From Pseudomonadota bacterium (GTDB lineage: Bacteria; Myxococcota; Myxococcia; Myxococcales; Myxococcaceae), in the NCBI GenBank assembly GCA_023426545.1, contig JAFAAN010000052.1, forward strand, positions 72,128 to 136,127: a stretch of 64,000 nt of DNA, read 5' to 3'. The notes under the pieces were generated by a model. That model was not told the origin of the DNA. It ran no database searches and saw only the letters and a program-made list of their open reading frames with translations. This document shows positions 20,139 through 28,702 of the stretch, one piece after another (within the stretch, counting starts at the first letter, position 1; each line of letters starts with the position of its first letter). The translations under genes and the position numbers were made by a program.

Positions 20139-20948
20139 TCAGGGCGACACGGGGCCCGCCACCTCGGCCCCCCGGGCAGCATCCCGCCGGCGCGTCTCCT
20201 TGAGGAAGGCCAGCACGCCCTCGGTAATCGCCTCGGCCAGCTTCTCCTGGTAGTCGGGCCGGGCCAGCCGCGGCCCCTCCACCGGATGGGAGATGTAGCC
20301 CACCTCCACGAGGACGGCCGGGCACTCCACGCCGGAGAGGACGAAGAAGGGCGCCTGCTGCACGCCCCGGTTCACCGCGCGGGTGCCGCGGATGAGGCGC
20401 GGGTGGATGGCGTAGGCCAGGCGCGAGGAGTCCGCGTGCGCCTCCGTTCGCGCCAGGTCCTGGAGGATGAAGGCCAGCGTGGAGTCCGTGCGCGCGGCGC
20501 GTGACAGGGGCGCCTCCGCGTTCTCCCGGTCCGCCACCGCGAGCGCCGCGTCGCCCGACGCGCTGGCGGACAGGAAGTACGTCTCGATGCCCTCGGTGCG
20601 CGCGCGCATCCGCTTGGTGGGCATGGAGTTGGCGTGGATGGAGATGAAGAGGTCGGGCCCGTGGTCATTGGTCCACGCCACGCGCTCCGTCAGCGACACC
20701 AGCGCGTCCTGCTCGCGCGTCAGGTACACGTCGCCGCCCGCCGCCTCGAGCTTCTCGCGCAGGCGGAGCGAAATCTGGAGCGCGACGTCCTTCTCCCGGA
20801 GCTTCCCGGGCCCCCTGGCGCCCTCCTTCGCGCCGCCGTGTCCCGGGTCGATGACGATGCGCGCGGGACGCTCCGCCGCCCCCGCGACGACGGGGACCAG
20901 CCAGAGCAGGGACAGAAGGCCGAGGAGGGGGCGGCGCGGCGACGGCAT
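20139..20948 (-). CDS. N-acetylmuramoyl-L-alanine amidase (Amidase_3)
   Basis: A 269-residue zinc amidase that cuts the bond between muramic acid and the stem peptide during cell separation. N-terminal Sec signal (about residues 1-25, ending VAGAA) exports it. The zinc and catalytic set is visible: His in IDPGHGG, Glu in the TEGIETYF stretch, His in FISIHANS and Glu in VLVEVGYISH. No AMIN or LysM domain is attached, so it is a minimal AmiC-type enzyme. It lies between selD and rph in one direction, 50 and 86 bases from them. Confidence 0.93.
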   Translation of the reverse strand: MPSPRRPLLGLLSLLWLVPVVAGAAERPARIVIDPGHGGAKEGARGPGKLREKDVALQISLRLREKLEAAGGDVYLTREQDALVSLTERVAWTNDHGPDLFISIHANSMPTKRMRARTEGIETYFLSASASGDAALAVADRENAEAPLSRAARTDSTLAFILQDLARTEAHADSSRLAYAIHPRLIRGTRAVNRGVQQAPFFVLSGVECPAVLVEVGYISHPVEGPRLARPDYQEKLAEAITEGVLAFLKETRRRDAARGAEVAGPVSP

Positions 20949-20998
20949 GCTGAGGCGCCATGCTACCGGAGCCCGGCCGACAGGGCGAAATCCGGGCC

Positions 20999-22057
20999 TC
21001 AGCCCACCACGTCGATGCCCGGCTTCCCGGCCTGCACCTCGCCGATGAGGGCCGCGTCCACACCTGCGGCCTCCAGCGCCTTGAGCGCCTTCAGGGCCTG
21101 GCGTGCGGGCACGCTGGCCAGCAGCCCGCCGTTGGTCTGCGCGTCCGCGAGCACCCACTGGATGCACTCGGGCAGCCCCTCCGGGAAGCGGACCTTCTTG
21201 CGCACGTGCTCCAGGTTCGACTTGGTGCCACCGGGCACCACGCCCTGCTCGGCCAGCGCGGGGACGTCCGCGATGAGGGGGATGCGCTCCAGGTCCAGCG
21301 AGGCGCGCACCTTCGCCGCGGTCATCATCTCCAGCAGGTGGCCCAGCAGCCCGTAGCCCGTCACGTCCGTGAGGGCGTTCACCTTGAACTTCCCAGAGGC
21401 GAACATCTCGCCAGCGGCGCGATTGAGCGTGGTCATCACCCCCAGCGCCCGCTTCGTGAGCTGCCTGGATGCCACGCCCCGCTTGATGGCGGTGGTGGCG
21501 ATGCCCGAACCCAGGGGCTTGGTGAGGAAGAGCACGTCGCCCGGCTTCGCGCCCGCGTTGGTGAGGACCTTCTTCGGGTGCACCACGCCGGTGACGGCCA
21601 TGCCGAACTTCGGCTCGGCGTCGCGGATGCTATGGCCGCCCAGGATGGGGATGCCGGCCTCGTCCGCCTTCGACTGGCCTCCCGCGAGAATCTTCGACAG
21701 CACCTTCAGCGGGAGCTCGTCCGGGAAGCACACCAGGTTGAGCGCGAAGAGGGGCCGCGCGCCCATGGCGTAGATGTCCGACAGGGCGTTGGCCGCCGCG
21801 ATGGCCCCGAACTGGAACGGGTCGTCCACCACGGGCGGGAAGAAGTCCACCGTCTCCACCACGGCCATGCCGGGCGCCAGCCGGTACACGGCCGCGTCGT
21901 CGTGGGTGGAGAAGCCCACCAGGGCCTGGGCCCCCTTGGCGGACTTCAGCCCCCCGAGCACCTGGGCCAGGTCCGAGGCGCGCAGCTTCGCCGCGCAGCC
22001 CGCGCAGTGACTCATCTCGGTGAGGCGCTTCGGCTTCACCGCCTTCTCATCCGCCAT
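20999..22057 (-). CDS. selD: Selenide, water dikinase (selenophosphate synthetase), Cys form
   Basis: A 352-residue SelD that makes selenophosphate from selenide and ATP, the selenium donor for selenocysteine and selenouridine. The active-site segment reads SHCAGCAAK, aligning the catalytic Cys and Lys with E. coli Cys17 and Lys20; the enzyme is therefore the Cys rather than Sec type. Other motifs are THDDAAVY, AANALSDIYAMGARP, GGHSIRDAEPKFG and DVTGYGLLGH. ATG 22057 was chosen; the frame runs to a GTG ten codons upstream without better signals. No other selenium gene (selA, selB, selU) is in the window. Confidence 0.95.
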   Translation of the reverse strand: MADEKAVKPKRLTEMSHCAGCAAKLRASDLAQVLGGLKSAKGAQALVGFSTHDDAAVYRLAPGMAVVETVDFFPPVVDDPFQFGAIAAANALSDIYAMGARPLFALNLVCFPDELPLKVLSKILAGGQSKADEAGIPILGGHSIRDAEPKFGMAVTGVVHPKKVLTNAGAKPGDVLFLTKPLGSGIATTAIKRGVASRQLTKRALGVMTTLNRAAGEMFASGKFKVNALTDVTGYGLLGHLLEMMTAAKVRASLDLERIPLIADVPALAEQGVVPGGTKSNLEHVRKKVRFPEGLPECIQWVLADAQTNGGLLASVPARQALKALKALEAAGVDAALIGEVQAGKPGIDVVG

Positions 22058-22114
22058 GGTGCGCCCCCCACTCCGCCGTGAAGCCACGAGCCTGGAATCT
22101 CCTGTCCGCCGGGC

Positions 22115-23053
22115 TCACGCCGCGCGGATGTAGTCCCGCTTGAGCAGCTGCACCACGGCCTCGGCGGTGACGACGTCGTCCGCGTCCGCGTGGTCCAGCA
22201 CCGCGTTCAGCGAGCCGTAGTTGTGCACCAGTTGCAGCACGTCCAGCAGCTCCGGCGCCAGCTCCCGCAGGGGCGGCGTCAGCGGAGAAGCCAGCACCAG
22301 CGAGGCGTCCGCGGACGGCAGGCTCGGCTGCAGGCGCTTGATTTCGTCCAGCTGGCGGAGCGCGTCCATGAGGAGCGCCTCGGTGGACGAGTCCAGCTCC
22401 ACCATGAACTCCTGGTTCTCCGCCGGGCGCAGCTCGAAGTCGCCCGCCTCCCAGGTGATGATGCGGTTGAAGCTCTTCTGCGGACCCAGGTTGTGGTTCT
22501 CGCCGATGACGGCGTAGTACACGCGGCCCTGGCGCAGGTAGATGCGGCCCTCGACGTCGCTGCGCTGCACCACCAGCACGCCGTTCTTCTTGGACGTGTG
22601 GAACAGCTGGAGCAGGTCGGGCAGGGGAATCTCCTCGATCTTCCCCGTCATGGAGCTGGCCTTGTTGGTCGTCCGGGCGGCCTGGGCCGCGGCGGCCTCC
22701 TCCAGCTTCAGCCGGGCGGTGCCCTCGTCCACGCTGGCGCCCTCGGCGCCCTGGTGCACGAGCTTGAGGATGGACGTCCCGATGAGGATGCGGTCCCCCT
22801 CCTTCAGGTGCGACTGCTTGACCTTCTCACCATTGACGAAGGTGCCGTTGGTGGAGCCCAGGTCCTCGATGGTGATGCTCCCGTCGGCGAAGCTGATGCG
22901 CGCGTGCTTGCGGGAGACCATGTCCTCCACGAGCACCATGTCCAGCTCGCTCGAACGGCCGATGACGATCTGCTTGTCCGCCTTCAGCGGGAATTCGCCG
23001 CCCTGGTATTTCCCTGAGATGAACTTGAGGGCGTAGGTCTTTTGGGTGTCCAT
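22115..23053 (-). CDS. FHA domain protein with DUF4388
   Basis: A 312-residue cytosolic protein. An FHA phosphothreonine-binding domain occupies about residues 20-100 with the canonical IGRSSELDMVLVE, SRKHARI and STNGTFVNG motifs. After an Ala-rich helix comes a DUF4388 domain (about 140-235, MTGKIEEIPLPDLLQLFHTSKKNGVLVV), frequent in myxobacterial signalling proteins. The C-terminal 70 residues are helical and unassigned. ATG 23053 follows the TPR gene stop by five bases; a TTG at 23062 with GGAG upstream is the alternative. It probably reads Ser/Thr-kinase signals, as expected from FHA, but its partner is not visible here. Confidence 0.88.
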   Translation of the reverse strand: MDTQKTYALKFISGKYQGGEFPLKADKQIVIGRSSELDMVLVEDMVSRKHARISFADGSITIEDLGSTNGTFVNGEKVKQSHLKEGDRILIGTSILKLVHQGAEGASVDEGTARLKLEEAAAAQAARTTNKASSMTGKIEEIPLPDLLQLFHTSKKNGVLVVQRSDVEGRIYLRQGRVYYAVIGENHNLGPQKSFNRIITWEAGDFELRPAENQEFMVELDSSTEALLMDALRQLDEIKRLQPSLPSADASLVLASPLTPPLRELAPELLDVLQLVHNYGSLNAVLDHADADDVVTAEAVVQLLKRDYIRAA

Positions 23054-23058
23054 GGTCG

Positions 23059-23781
23059 TCAACCAGCCTGCTCCGCCTTGCCGGGGTCCTTCACCAGGTT
23101 GAGGTACATCTGCGCGCTCTTGTTACCGGGGCTGCGCGCCAGCACGTCCTCCCAGACCTGCACCGCCTCCGCCCGCCGCCCGGCCGAATACAGCGCGACT
23201 CCATATTGGATGTGCCCCGGAATGAAAGCCGGGTTCTGGGCGATGACCTGCTCGTACTCGAGGATGGCCGCCGCGTTGTCGCCCGCGTCGCGCAGGGCGT
23301 TGCCCAGCTTGAGCCGGATGTCCACGAACTGCGGGCACAGCGCGAGCGCGCGCCGGTACTCCTCGATGGCCTTCGCCCACACGCCGCTGGAGGCGAAGAC
23401 GTCGCCAATCTCGCCATACATGTTGGCGATCTTCTTCTCGACGTAGGGGTCCAGCTCGCCGGGGCCACCTTTCTGCTGCGAGAGGGCGGCCTGGTAGACC
23501 TCCTTCGCCTCGGCGTACTTCCCCATGTCGTTGTAGATGACGGCCAGGTTGAGCGCCGCCTCGGTATAGGCGGGGTTCAGCTTCAGCGCGGACTCGAACG
23601 CGCGCTGCGCCCGGGCGAACTGCCCCTGGTCGTGGTAGATGATGCCGAGCATGTTGAATACGTCCGCGAACGTCGGGTTCTGCTCGACGATCTTCGCGAG
23701 GTATTGCTCGGCCTGCGCGTACTGCTTCTTCTCGAAGTAGCCGCGCCCGAGGGTCAGTAGCTGCTTGAGGGGCTCTTCCAT
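23059..23781 (-). CDS. Tetratricopeptide repeat protein
   Basis: A 240-residue protein made of about six TPR units (for example ADVFNMLGIIYHDQGQFARA, ALNLAVIYNDMGKYAEAKE and GHIQYGVALYSAGRRAEA), without signal peptide or catalytic motif. TPR arrays mediate protein contacts. It is immediately upstream of, and nearly overlapping, the FHA-DUF4388 gene, so the two products are likely to work together. ATG 23781 begins MEEPLKQLL, which is the only sensible start. Confidence 0.9.
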   Translation of the reverse strand: MEEPLKQLLTLGRGYFEKKQYAQAEQYLAKIVEQNPTFADVFNMLGIIYHDQGQFARAQRAFESALKLNPAYTEAALNLAVIYNDMGKYAEAKEVYQAALSQQKGGPGELDPYVEKKIANMYGEIGDVFASSGVWAKAIEEYRRALALCPQFVDIRLKLGNALRDAGDNAAAILEYEQVIAQNPAFIPGHIQYGVALYSAGRRAEAVQVWEDVLARSPGNKSAQMYLNLVKDPGKAEQAG

Positions 23782-23820
23782 GAATCGGCCCGCCAGGGCC
23801 CTGCCTCCGAGACGGCTAGC

Positions 23821-24525
23821 CTACATGAGGCTGGGAGAAAACAAGAATTCATCACCACGCCACGACAACGAGAGTTGCCGCTGGCCCCGCGTATCCACCG
23901 GCCGCGCCGGCAGCGCCCCCTGGAGGCGCCAGTGCTCCGTCACCACCGCGTCGTCCCGCTCCAGCCGGACGTACCAGGCCTCCGCCCGGTAGCCGCGCGC
24001 CCGGACCTGCCGCAACGTCTCCCACTCCGGCCCGCCCACCCCGGGGGTCTCCGGGCCCGCGAGCCGCCCCATCGCCGCCGCATCCGCCTCCTGGAGCGCC
24101 TTGCGGCGGGACTCCAGCGCCGTCACCACCGCCAGCAGGCGCGGCGCGGCTGTCGTCTCCGGCACCCACGCTCCACCGCGCACGACGAAGGGTACCCGCT
24201 CCACGCCCGCCGTGCCTACCCGGGTTTCCCCCAGGGTGCCCTCGAAGTCGAGCGTGGCCAGCGCCTCGGCCCGCCGGCCCCCGGGCTCCACGTTGACGGT
24301 GATGCGGGCGAAGCGGTGCTGGCGGGACTTCAGGGGCTGGGGCGCGCCGGGAACCCCCAGCGACAGGCCCTCGGACTCCGTCCGCTTGAGCGCGGTGATG
24401 ATTTCCAGTTCGGGGCCGGCCGCGGCGCCCAGGATGCGCGGGGCGAAGAGGGCCAGGACGCCGGCCAGCGCCAGCAGGACGATGAGGCCGCCGCCGAGGC
24501 GGCTCCAATCCTGGGGGGTTCTCAC
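23821..24525 (-). CDS. Hypothetical membrane-anchored protein
   Basis: A 234-residue protein with one N-terminal membrane segment (about 12-32, GGLIVLLALAGVLALFAP) and a soluble, probably periplasmic remainder of beta-strand and helix character. No family was recognised. The GTG start at 24525 overlaps the stop of the BamD-like gene (GTGA), indicating coupling to that envelope gene. Function unknown; position suggests a role at the cell envelope. Confidence 0.75.
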   Translation of the reverse strand: MRTPQDWSRLGGGLIVLLALAGVLALFAPRILGAAAGPELEIITALKRTESEGLSLGVPGAPQPLKSRQHRFARITVNVEPGGRRAEALATLDFEGTLGETRVGTAGVERVPFVVRGGAWVPETTAAPRLLAVVTALESRRKALQEADAAAMGRLAGPETPGVGGPEWETLRQVRARGYRAEAWYVRLERDDAVVTEHWRLQGALPARPVDTRGQRQLSLSWRGDEFLFSPSLM

Positions 24526-25307
24526 GAGCCCAGCATACGCTGGGCTCGCTCCGCGGCGGGCGTGCCGGGCAGCCGCCGCAGCACCTGGCGCAGCGTGTCC
24601 TGCGCCTTCTCCGGCTCGTTCAGCTTCACGTAGGCCTCGTGCAGGCGGAAGAGGGCCGCCTCTTCGTACTCCGTGCCCGGGTACCGGCGCAGCAGCCCCT
24701 CCAGGCGCTGGGCCACGGCCTTCCAGCGGTCACGCGACTGGTAGAATTCGGCCGCGTACATCTCGTGCGAGGCGAGGCGGCGGCGGGCGTCCTCCCAGTG
24801 GACCTTGGCCTCGTTCGCGTACTGCGACTGGGGGTACTGCCGCAGGAACTCCTCCATGGCCACCAGCGCGGAGCGAATCTCGCCCTGGTCCTTCTCCCTG
24901 GACGGCGGCAGCGCGAAGAACTCGGAGGGGTAGGCCCTCACGTGCGTCATCGCGGAGCGGAAGGCGGCGTAGTCCACCTTGGCGTGCGTGGGGTGGAGCT
25001 TGATGAAGGCCTGGTACTGCTCCTTCGCCTCGGGGAAGGCCTCGCGCTCGAAGTCCACGTCCGCCAGCCTCAGCTCGGCCTCGCGGGCGGCCTCCTGGTA
25101 GGGGAACTTCGTGCGGACGTACTCGAAGTACTTCTGCGCGCGATAGAAGTCCTTGTTCTCGAGGGCCTCGCCGCCGAGCCGGAGGTTCTCGTCGGCGATG
25201 GCGGCATAGTCGGGCTCACCGGCCTGCCCCTGCGTGAGGGACGCACACCCGGTACCGAACAACAGGAAGGCGGACAGAAAGGCGACGGCGGAACGCATCG
25301 CCACCAC
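24522..25307 (-). CDS. BamD/YfiO-like outer-membrane assembly lipoprotein
   Basis: A 261-residue protein with a lipoprotein signal (FLLFGTGC, Cys near residue 20) and an array of TPR-like repeats as in BamD: DFYRAQKYFEYVRTKFPYQEAA, AFPEAKEQYQAFIKLHP and a later LEGLLRRYPGTEYEEAALF unit. BamD is the essential lipoprotein of the beta-barrel assembly machine. GTG 25307 is preferred over ATG 25298 because GGAGGA lies five bases before it, inside the end of recX. Whether this is the genome's main BamD or a paralog cannot be told here. Confidence 0.82.
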   Translation of the reverse strand: MVAMRSAVAFLSAFLLFGTGCASLTQGQAGEPDYAAIADENLRLGGEALENKDFYRAQKYFEYVRTKFPYQEAAREAELRLADVDFEREAFPEAKEQYQAFIKLHPTHAKVDYAAFRSAMTHVRAYPSEFFALPPSREKDQGEIRSALVAMEEFLRQYPQSQYANEAKVHWEDARRRLASHEMYAAEFYQSRDRWKAVAQRLEGLLRRYPGTEYEEAALFRLHEAYVKLNEPEKAQDTLRQVLRRLPGTPAAERAQRMLGS

Positions 25308-25308
25308 G

Positions 25309-25815
25309 CTATTCCTCCGGCCCCGAGGGGTCCAGCGAAGCTTCGCCAAGGACCCGATAGATGACGTCCTCGGAGAAGCCCCGGCTGTCCAGGAGCCGAC
25401 CTGCGCGCGCCCGCTCCTTCGCTTCCAGCGGGCGGCCGAGCAGCCCCCGCTTCTCCAGCACCGCCCGGGCCGTGGCGAGCGCGTCGAAGGACACCGCGTC
25501 GCTGGCTTCGGTGAGGGCCTGCTGCGCCGTCCCCTCCTCCAGGCCGTGCGCCCGCAGCCGGTGCGCGACCGCCGCGGGCCCCAGCCGGCCGCGCCCCAGG
25601 AGCAGGGCCGCGCGCTCACGGGCGAAGCGCTCGTCGTCGAGGTAGCCCCACTCCCTCACGCGGGTGAGCGCGGCCTCCCGCACCGCTTCATCAAAGCCCT
25701 TGCGGGCCAGGGCCTGGTCCAGCTCGTGGCGGCTGCGTCCACGCATGGACAGCAGCTTCAGGCATGCGTCCGTGGCACGGCGAACAGCGTCGGGTGCTTC
25801 GTCCTCCGGATGCAT
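25309..25815 (-). CDS. recX: RecX family regulatory protein
   Basis: A 168-residue, helix-rich RecX, an inhibitor/modulator of RecA filaments. Recognised from the repeated three-helix motifs: LLSMRGRSRHELDQALARKGF, WGYLDDERFARERA, GRGRLGPAAVAHRLRAHGL and the C-terminal RLLDSRGFSEDVIYRVL. recA is not adjacent, which is usual in several phyla. It starts a long minus-strand run and its end carries the ribosome binding site of the BamD-like gene. Confidence 0.92.
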   Translation of the reverse strand: MHPEDEAPDAVRRATDACLKLLSMRGRSRHELDQALARKGFDEAVREAALTRVREWGYLDDERFARERAALLLGRGRLGPAAVAHRLRAHGLEEGTAQQALTEASDAVSFDALATARAVLEKRGLLGRPLEAKERARAGRLLDSRGFSEDVIYRVLGEASLDPSGPEE

Positions 25816-25850
25816 GGCGGGATACCTAGCATGTGGTAACAGGCCCAGCC

Positions 25851-26588
25851 ATGCACCCCGTACTCGCTCGCTTCCTCGCCGCCGACGCCGCTCGGGAGAC
25901 GCTTCACAAGCAGCAGTCGGGCGGAGAGCTCTCCCCCGAAGAAAAGGCCTTCACCGACGCCGCCGCCGCGAACCCCAAGCACCAGGCCGTGCTGATGGGC
26001 GTGGGGGGCCGCGCCCTCTCCACCGATGCGCAGGCCTCGCTGGTCCTGCTGGCGGCGCACGCGGCGGTCCGCGCGCTGGCCAACGACGCCACGCTCGCCG
26101 GGCCCACCCAGAAGGCCCGCGAGGCGCTGACCGAGGAAGGCGCCAGCCCGGAGGAGACGGATGCCTTCCTGGCGTCCATCCTCCTGGAGGAGGCCTTCGG
26201 CTACGAGCAGGACGTGGACGCCTTCGACAGCGAATACGTGAAGGAGGCGCTGGGCGAGGTGCCCGCCCTGGCCGGGCTCACCAAGGAGGCCGTGGACGCC
26301 CTCTTCCTCGCCTTCGTGAAGGGCGCCGCCAACGACGCGGAGCGCAAGGTGCGTGAGGGCATGGCCCGCGCGCTCTTCGACATCGCCTGGTCGGAAGGGC
26401 CCGCGCCCATCAACCCCGAGCACATGGAGGCCGTGCTCGACGCGGAGGTGGTGGACCGGCCCGAGGAGGAGCAGGAGGCCAAGGTGCAAGCCACCGCGCA
26501 GCTTCTCCAGGCCCTGGCCAAGGAGGGCCTCATCGGCCCCATCCGCCTGTCCCGGCTGCGCGCGATGCTGGGTGAGGACGACGCGTAG
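25851..26588 (+). CDS. Hypothetical protein, acidic and helical
   Basis: A 245-residue protein, Ala/Glu-rich, predicted to be almost all helix, with no signal peptide, membrane segment or recognised domain. ATG 25851 (MHPVLARFLAAD) was chosen; a GTG at 25833 is also in frame. It is divergent from recX (35 bases apart) and followed by a hairpin. Codon use matches the neighbours, so it is a real gene, but no function can be proposed. Confidence 0.75.
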   Translation: MHPVLARFLAADAARETLHKQQSGGELSPEEKAFTDAAAANPKHQAVLMGVGGRALSTDAQASLVLLAAHAAVRALANDATLAGPTQKAREALTEEGASPEETDAFLASILLEEAFGYEQDVDAFDSEYVKEALGEVPALAGLTKEAVDALFLAFVKGAANDAERKVREGMARALFDIAWSEGPAPINPEHMEAVLDAEVVDRPEEEQEAKVQATAQLLQALAKEGLIGPIRLSRLRAMLGEDDA

Positions 26589-26596
26589 CGGATCCG

Positions 26597-26617
26597 ACCG
26601 GGCGCTCGGCCCGGTTT
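26597..26617 (+). terminator. Hairpin after the hypothetical gene at 25851
   Basis: ACCGGGC (26597-26603) pairs with GCCCGGT (26609-26615), 5-base loop, followed by TT. It begins 9 bases after the stop codon. The remaining 26618-26767 before the pilT-like stop shows nothing recognisable. Confidence 0.5.
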
Positions 26618-26767
26618 GAGGGGCCAGCGCAGCCCAGCAGAGGCGAACCGGCGGCCCACGGGGCCGTCGGAGCGAGCGCCTCCTCATGCAACGGGCGTGA
26701 ACAGGCGCCCTGCCCCATCGAGGGGCCCGCGCCGCGACACGGCGCGAGCTGCCCCCCTCCCCCTCCG

Positions 26768-28153
26768 CTAGAAGCGTTCGATCTGGAAGTCGTCGTCCCC
26801 TCCCGCGGCGGGCGCGGGAGCGGGAGCAGGCGGGCGCGCTGCCGCCACGGGACGCCCCACCGGAGCGCCTGCCTGCGGAGCTCCCGGACGCATGGCCTGC
26901 GGAGCCGGAGCTCCTGGACGCATGGCCTGCGGAGCCGGGGCCGCCGGACGCATGGGCTGTCCCATGGGCGCGGCCTGCGGAGCCGCCGTGGGCGCTCCCT
27001 TCTGCGCGAAGGCGGACGACCCAGGGATGGGCCGCGACTCGCCGGGCCGGGCGTCGAAGTTGTCCCACTTGGAGTCCGACGTGCCGCTGATACCGGAGAA
27101 GCGCAGCGCGAAGTCGTCCGGGTTGGTGGCCTGCCGGTGGGCCTCCTCGTAGGTGACGAGCCCCTGCCGCACCAGGCTCATCAAGGACTGGTCGAAGGTC
27201 TGCATCCCGTACGAGTCCGTGCCCTGGGCGATGGCGTCGTGGATCTCCTTCGTGCGGTCCTTGTCCTCGATGAGCTCGCGCACGCGCGCCGTCACGCGCA
27301 GCACCTCCACCGCCGCCACGCGGCCCTTGCCGTCCGCGCGCGGCACCAGGCGCTGGGACACCACCGCCTTGAGCACGCTCGCGAGCTGCAGGCGCACCTG
27401 CTTCTGCTGGTGCGGCGGGAAGGCGGAGACGATGCGGTTGATGGTCTCCGTGGCGTCCAGGGTGTGCAGCGTGGACATCACGAGGTGGCCCGTCTCCGCC
27501 GCGTGGAGCGCCGTCTCGATGGTCTCGTGGTCACGCATCTCGCCCACGAGGATGACGTCCGGGTCCTGGCGCAGCGCGCTCTTGAGGGCCTGCGCGAAGC
27601 TCATCGTGTCCACGCCCACCTCGCGCTGGTTCACGATGGAGCGCTTGTCGCGGATGAGGAACTCGATGGGGTCCTCAATCGTCATGATGTGGCTGGTCTC
27701 GTTGGCGTTGATGTGGTCGATCATCGCCGCCAGCGTGGTGGACTTTCCGGAGCCCGTGGTGCCCGTCACCAGCACCAGGCCGCGCTCCTCGCCGCAGATC
27801 TTGGCGAGAATCTGGGGCAGCAGCAGGTCCTGGATGGTCATCACCTTGAAGGGGATGACACGCAGCACGGCGCCCACGGTGCCGCGCTGCTGGAAGACGT
27901 TCACGCGGAAGCGGCCGAGGCCCGGCACACCGTAGGCCAGGTCCACCTCGTTGCTCGCCTTGAACTTCTCCTTCTGGAACTCGTTCATGATGCCGAAGGC
28001 CATGCGCGCCACCTCCTCCGGAGGGAGGCGGCGGCCGTCCTTCAGCGGAACCAGCGAGCCGTCCACGCGGAACATGGGCGGCAGGCCTGCCTTGAGATGA
28101 ATGTCGGAGGCACCGCCGCGCAGGGCGATTTGAAGGATCTCGTTGAGTTCCAT
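26768..28153 (-). CDS. PilT-like type IV pilus retraction ATPase with Pro/Ala/Met-rich tail
   Basis: A 461-residue secretion-type ATPase. The first 350 residues are typical PilT: GGASDIHLKAGLPP, Walker A TGTTGSGKSTT, Asp box, Walker B LVGEMRD, the His box (STLHTLDATETINRI) and the AIRNLIRE-like helix replaced by ARVRELIEDKDR. Residues 375-461 form an extra low-complexity tail with three QAMRPGAPAP-type repeats and a final acidic FQIERF. PilT hexamers pull pili back; no other pil gene is nearby, so this is an orphan paralog rather than part of the pil cluster. ATG 28153 gives the normal MELNEILQIA start. Confidence 0.92.
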   Translation of the reverse strand: MELNEILQIALRGGASDIHLKAGLPPMFRVDGSLVPLKDGRRLPPEEVARMAFGIMNEFQKEKFKASNEVDLAYGVPGLGRFRVNVFQQRGTVGAVLRVIPFKVMTIQDLLLPQILAKICGEERGLVLVTGTTGSGKSTTLAAMIDHINANETSHIMTIEDPIEFLIRDKRSIVNQREVGVDTMSFAQALKSALRQDPDVILVGEMRDHETIETALHAAETGHLVMSTLHTLDATETINRIVSAFPPHQQKQVRLQLASVLKAVVSQRLVPRADGKGRVAAVEVLRVTARVRELIEDKDRTKEIHDAIAQGTDSYGMQTFDQSLMSLVRQGLVTYEEAHRQATNPDDFALRFSGISGTSDSKWDNFDARPGESRPIPGSSAFAQKGAPTAAPQAAPMGQPMRPAAPAPQAMRPGAPAPQAMRPGAPQAGAPVGRPVAAARPPAPAPAPAAGGDDDFQIERF

Positions 28154-28213
28154 GAGCAATGGGGATGCTACCAGACGCTTGCGGGAGCAAGCGATGGGGC
28201 GTGAAGGACCCCG

Positions 28214-28258
28214 AAAACACAGCGGCGGAGGCCCTCGAATGAGGACCCCCGCCGTGTG
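28214..28258 (-). terminator. Intrinsic terminator after rpsI
   Basis: An imperfect long hairpin (outer CACA/TGTG and GGCGG/CCGCC, inner CCTC/GAGG) in the 133-base gap after rpsI, followed on the minus strand by TTTT at 28217-28214. It would end rplM-rpsI transcription before the pilT-like gene. Confidence 0.55.
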
Positions 28259-28286
28259 AGGACAACCCAGCTGCCGAGCGAATCGC

Positions 28287-28688
28287 TTAGCGCTTGGAGA
28301 ACTGGAACCGGCGACGCGCGCCCGGCTGACCGTACTTCTTACGCTCGACCGCGCGGGCATCGCGGGTCAGGAAGCCGGCCTTCTTCAGCGCCGGACGGAA
28401 CTCCGGGTTGAAGGAGCACAGCGCCCGGGCGATGCCATGACGGATGGCGCCGGCCTGGCCGGAGAGACCGCCACCCTTGACGTTCACCGTGACGTCAACC
28501 TTGCCCTTCTGCTCGAGGATCTCGAGGGGCTGGTTGAGGATCATCTTGGACGTCTCGCGGCCGAAGTACTCATTCAGCTCGCGGCCGTTGACGGTGACAA
28601 GACCCGTGCCGGGACGGATCCAGACGCGGGCGGTGGCCTCCTTGCGGCGGCCGGTGGCGTAGAAACCGAGCTCTTGGTTGATGGGCAT
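28287..28688 (-). CDS. rpsI: 30S ribosomal protein S9 (uS9)
   Basis: A 133-residue S9 with the family landmarks YATGRRKEATARVWI, GQAGAIRHGIARAL and the C-terminal basic tail KYGQPGARRRFQFSKR, whose last residues contact P-site tRNA in the ribosome. It lies 14 bases after rplM, the universal rplM-rpsI operon. Confidence 0.98.
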   Translation of the reverse strand: MPINQELGFYATGRRKEATARVWIRPGTGLVTVNGRELNEYFGRETSKMILNQPLEILEQKGKVDVTVNVKGGGLSGQAGAIRHGIARALCSFNPEFRPALKKAGFLTRDARAVERKKYGQPGARRRFQFSKR

Positions 28689-28702
28689 GGACGTTGTCTC
28701 CC

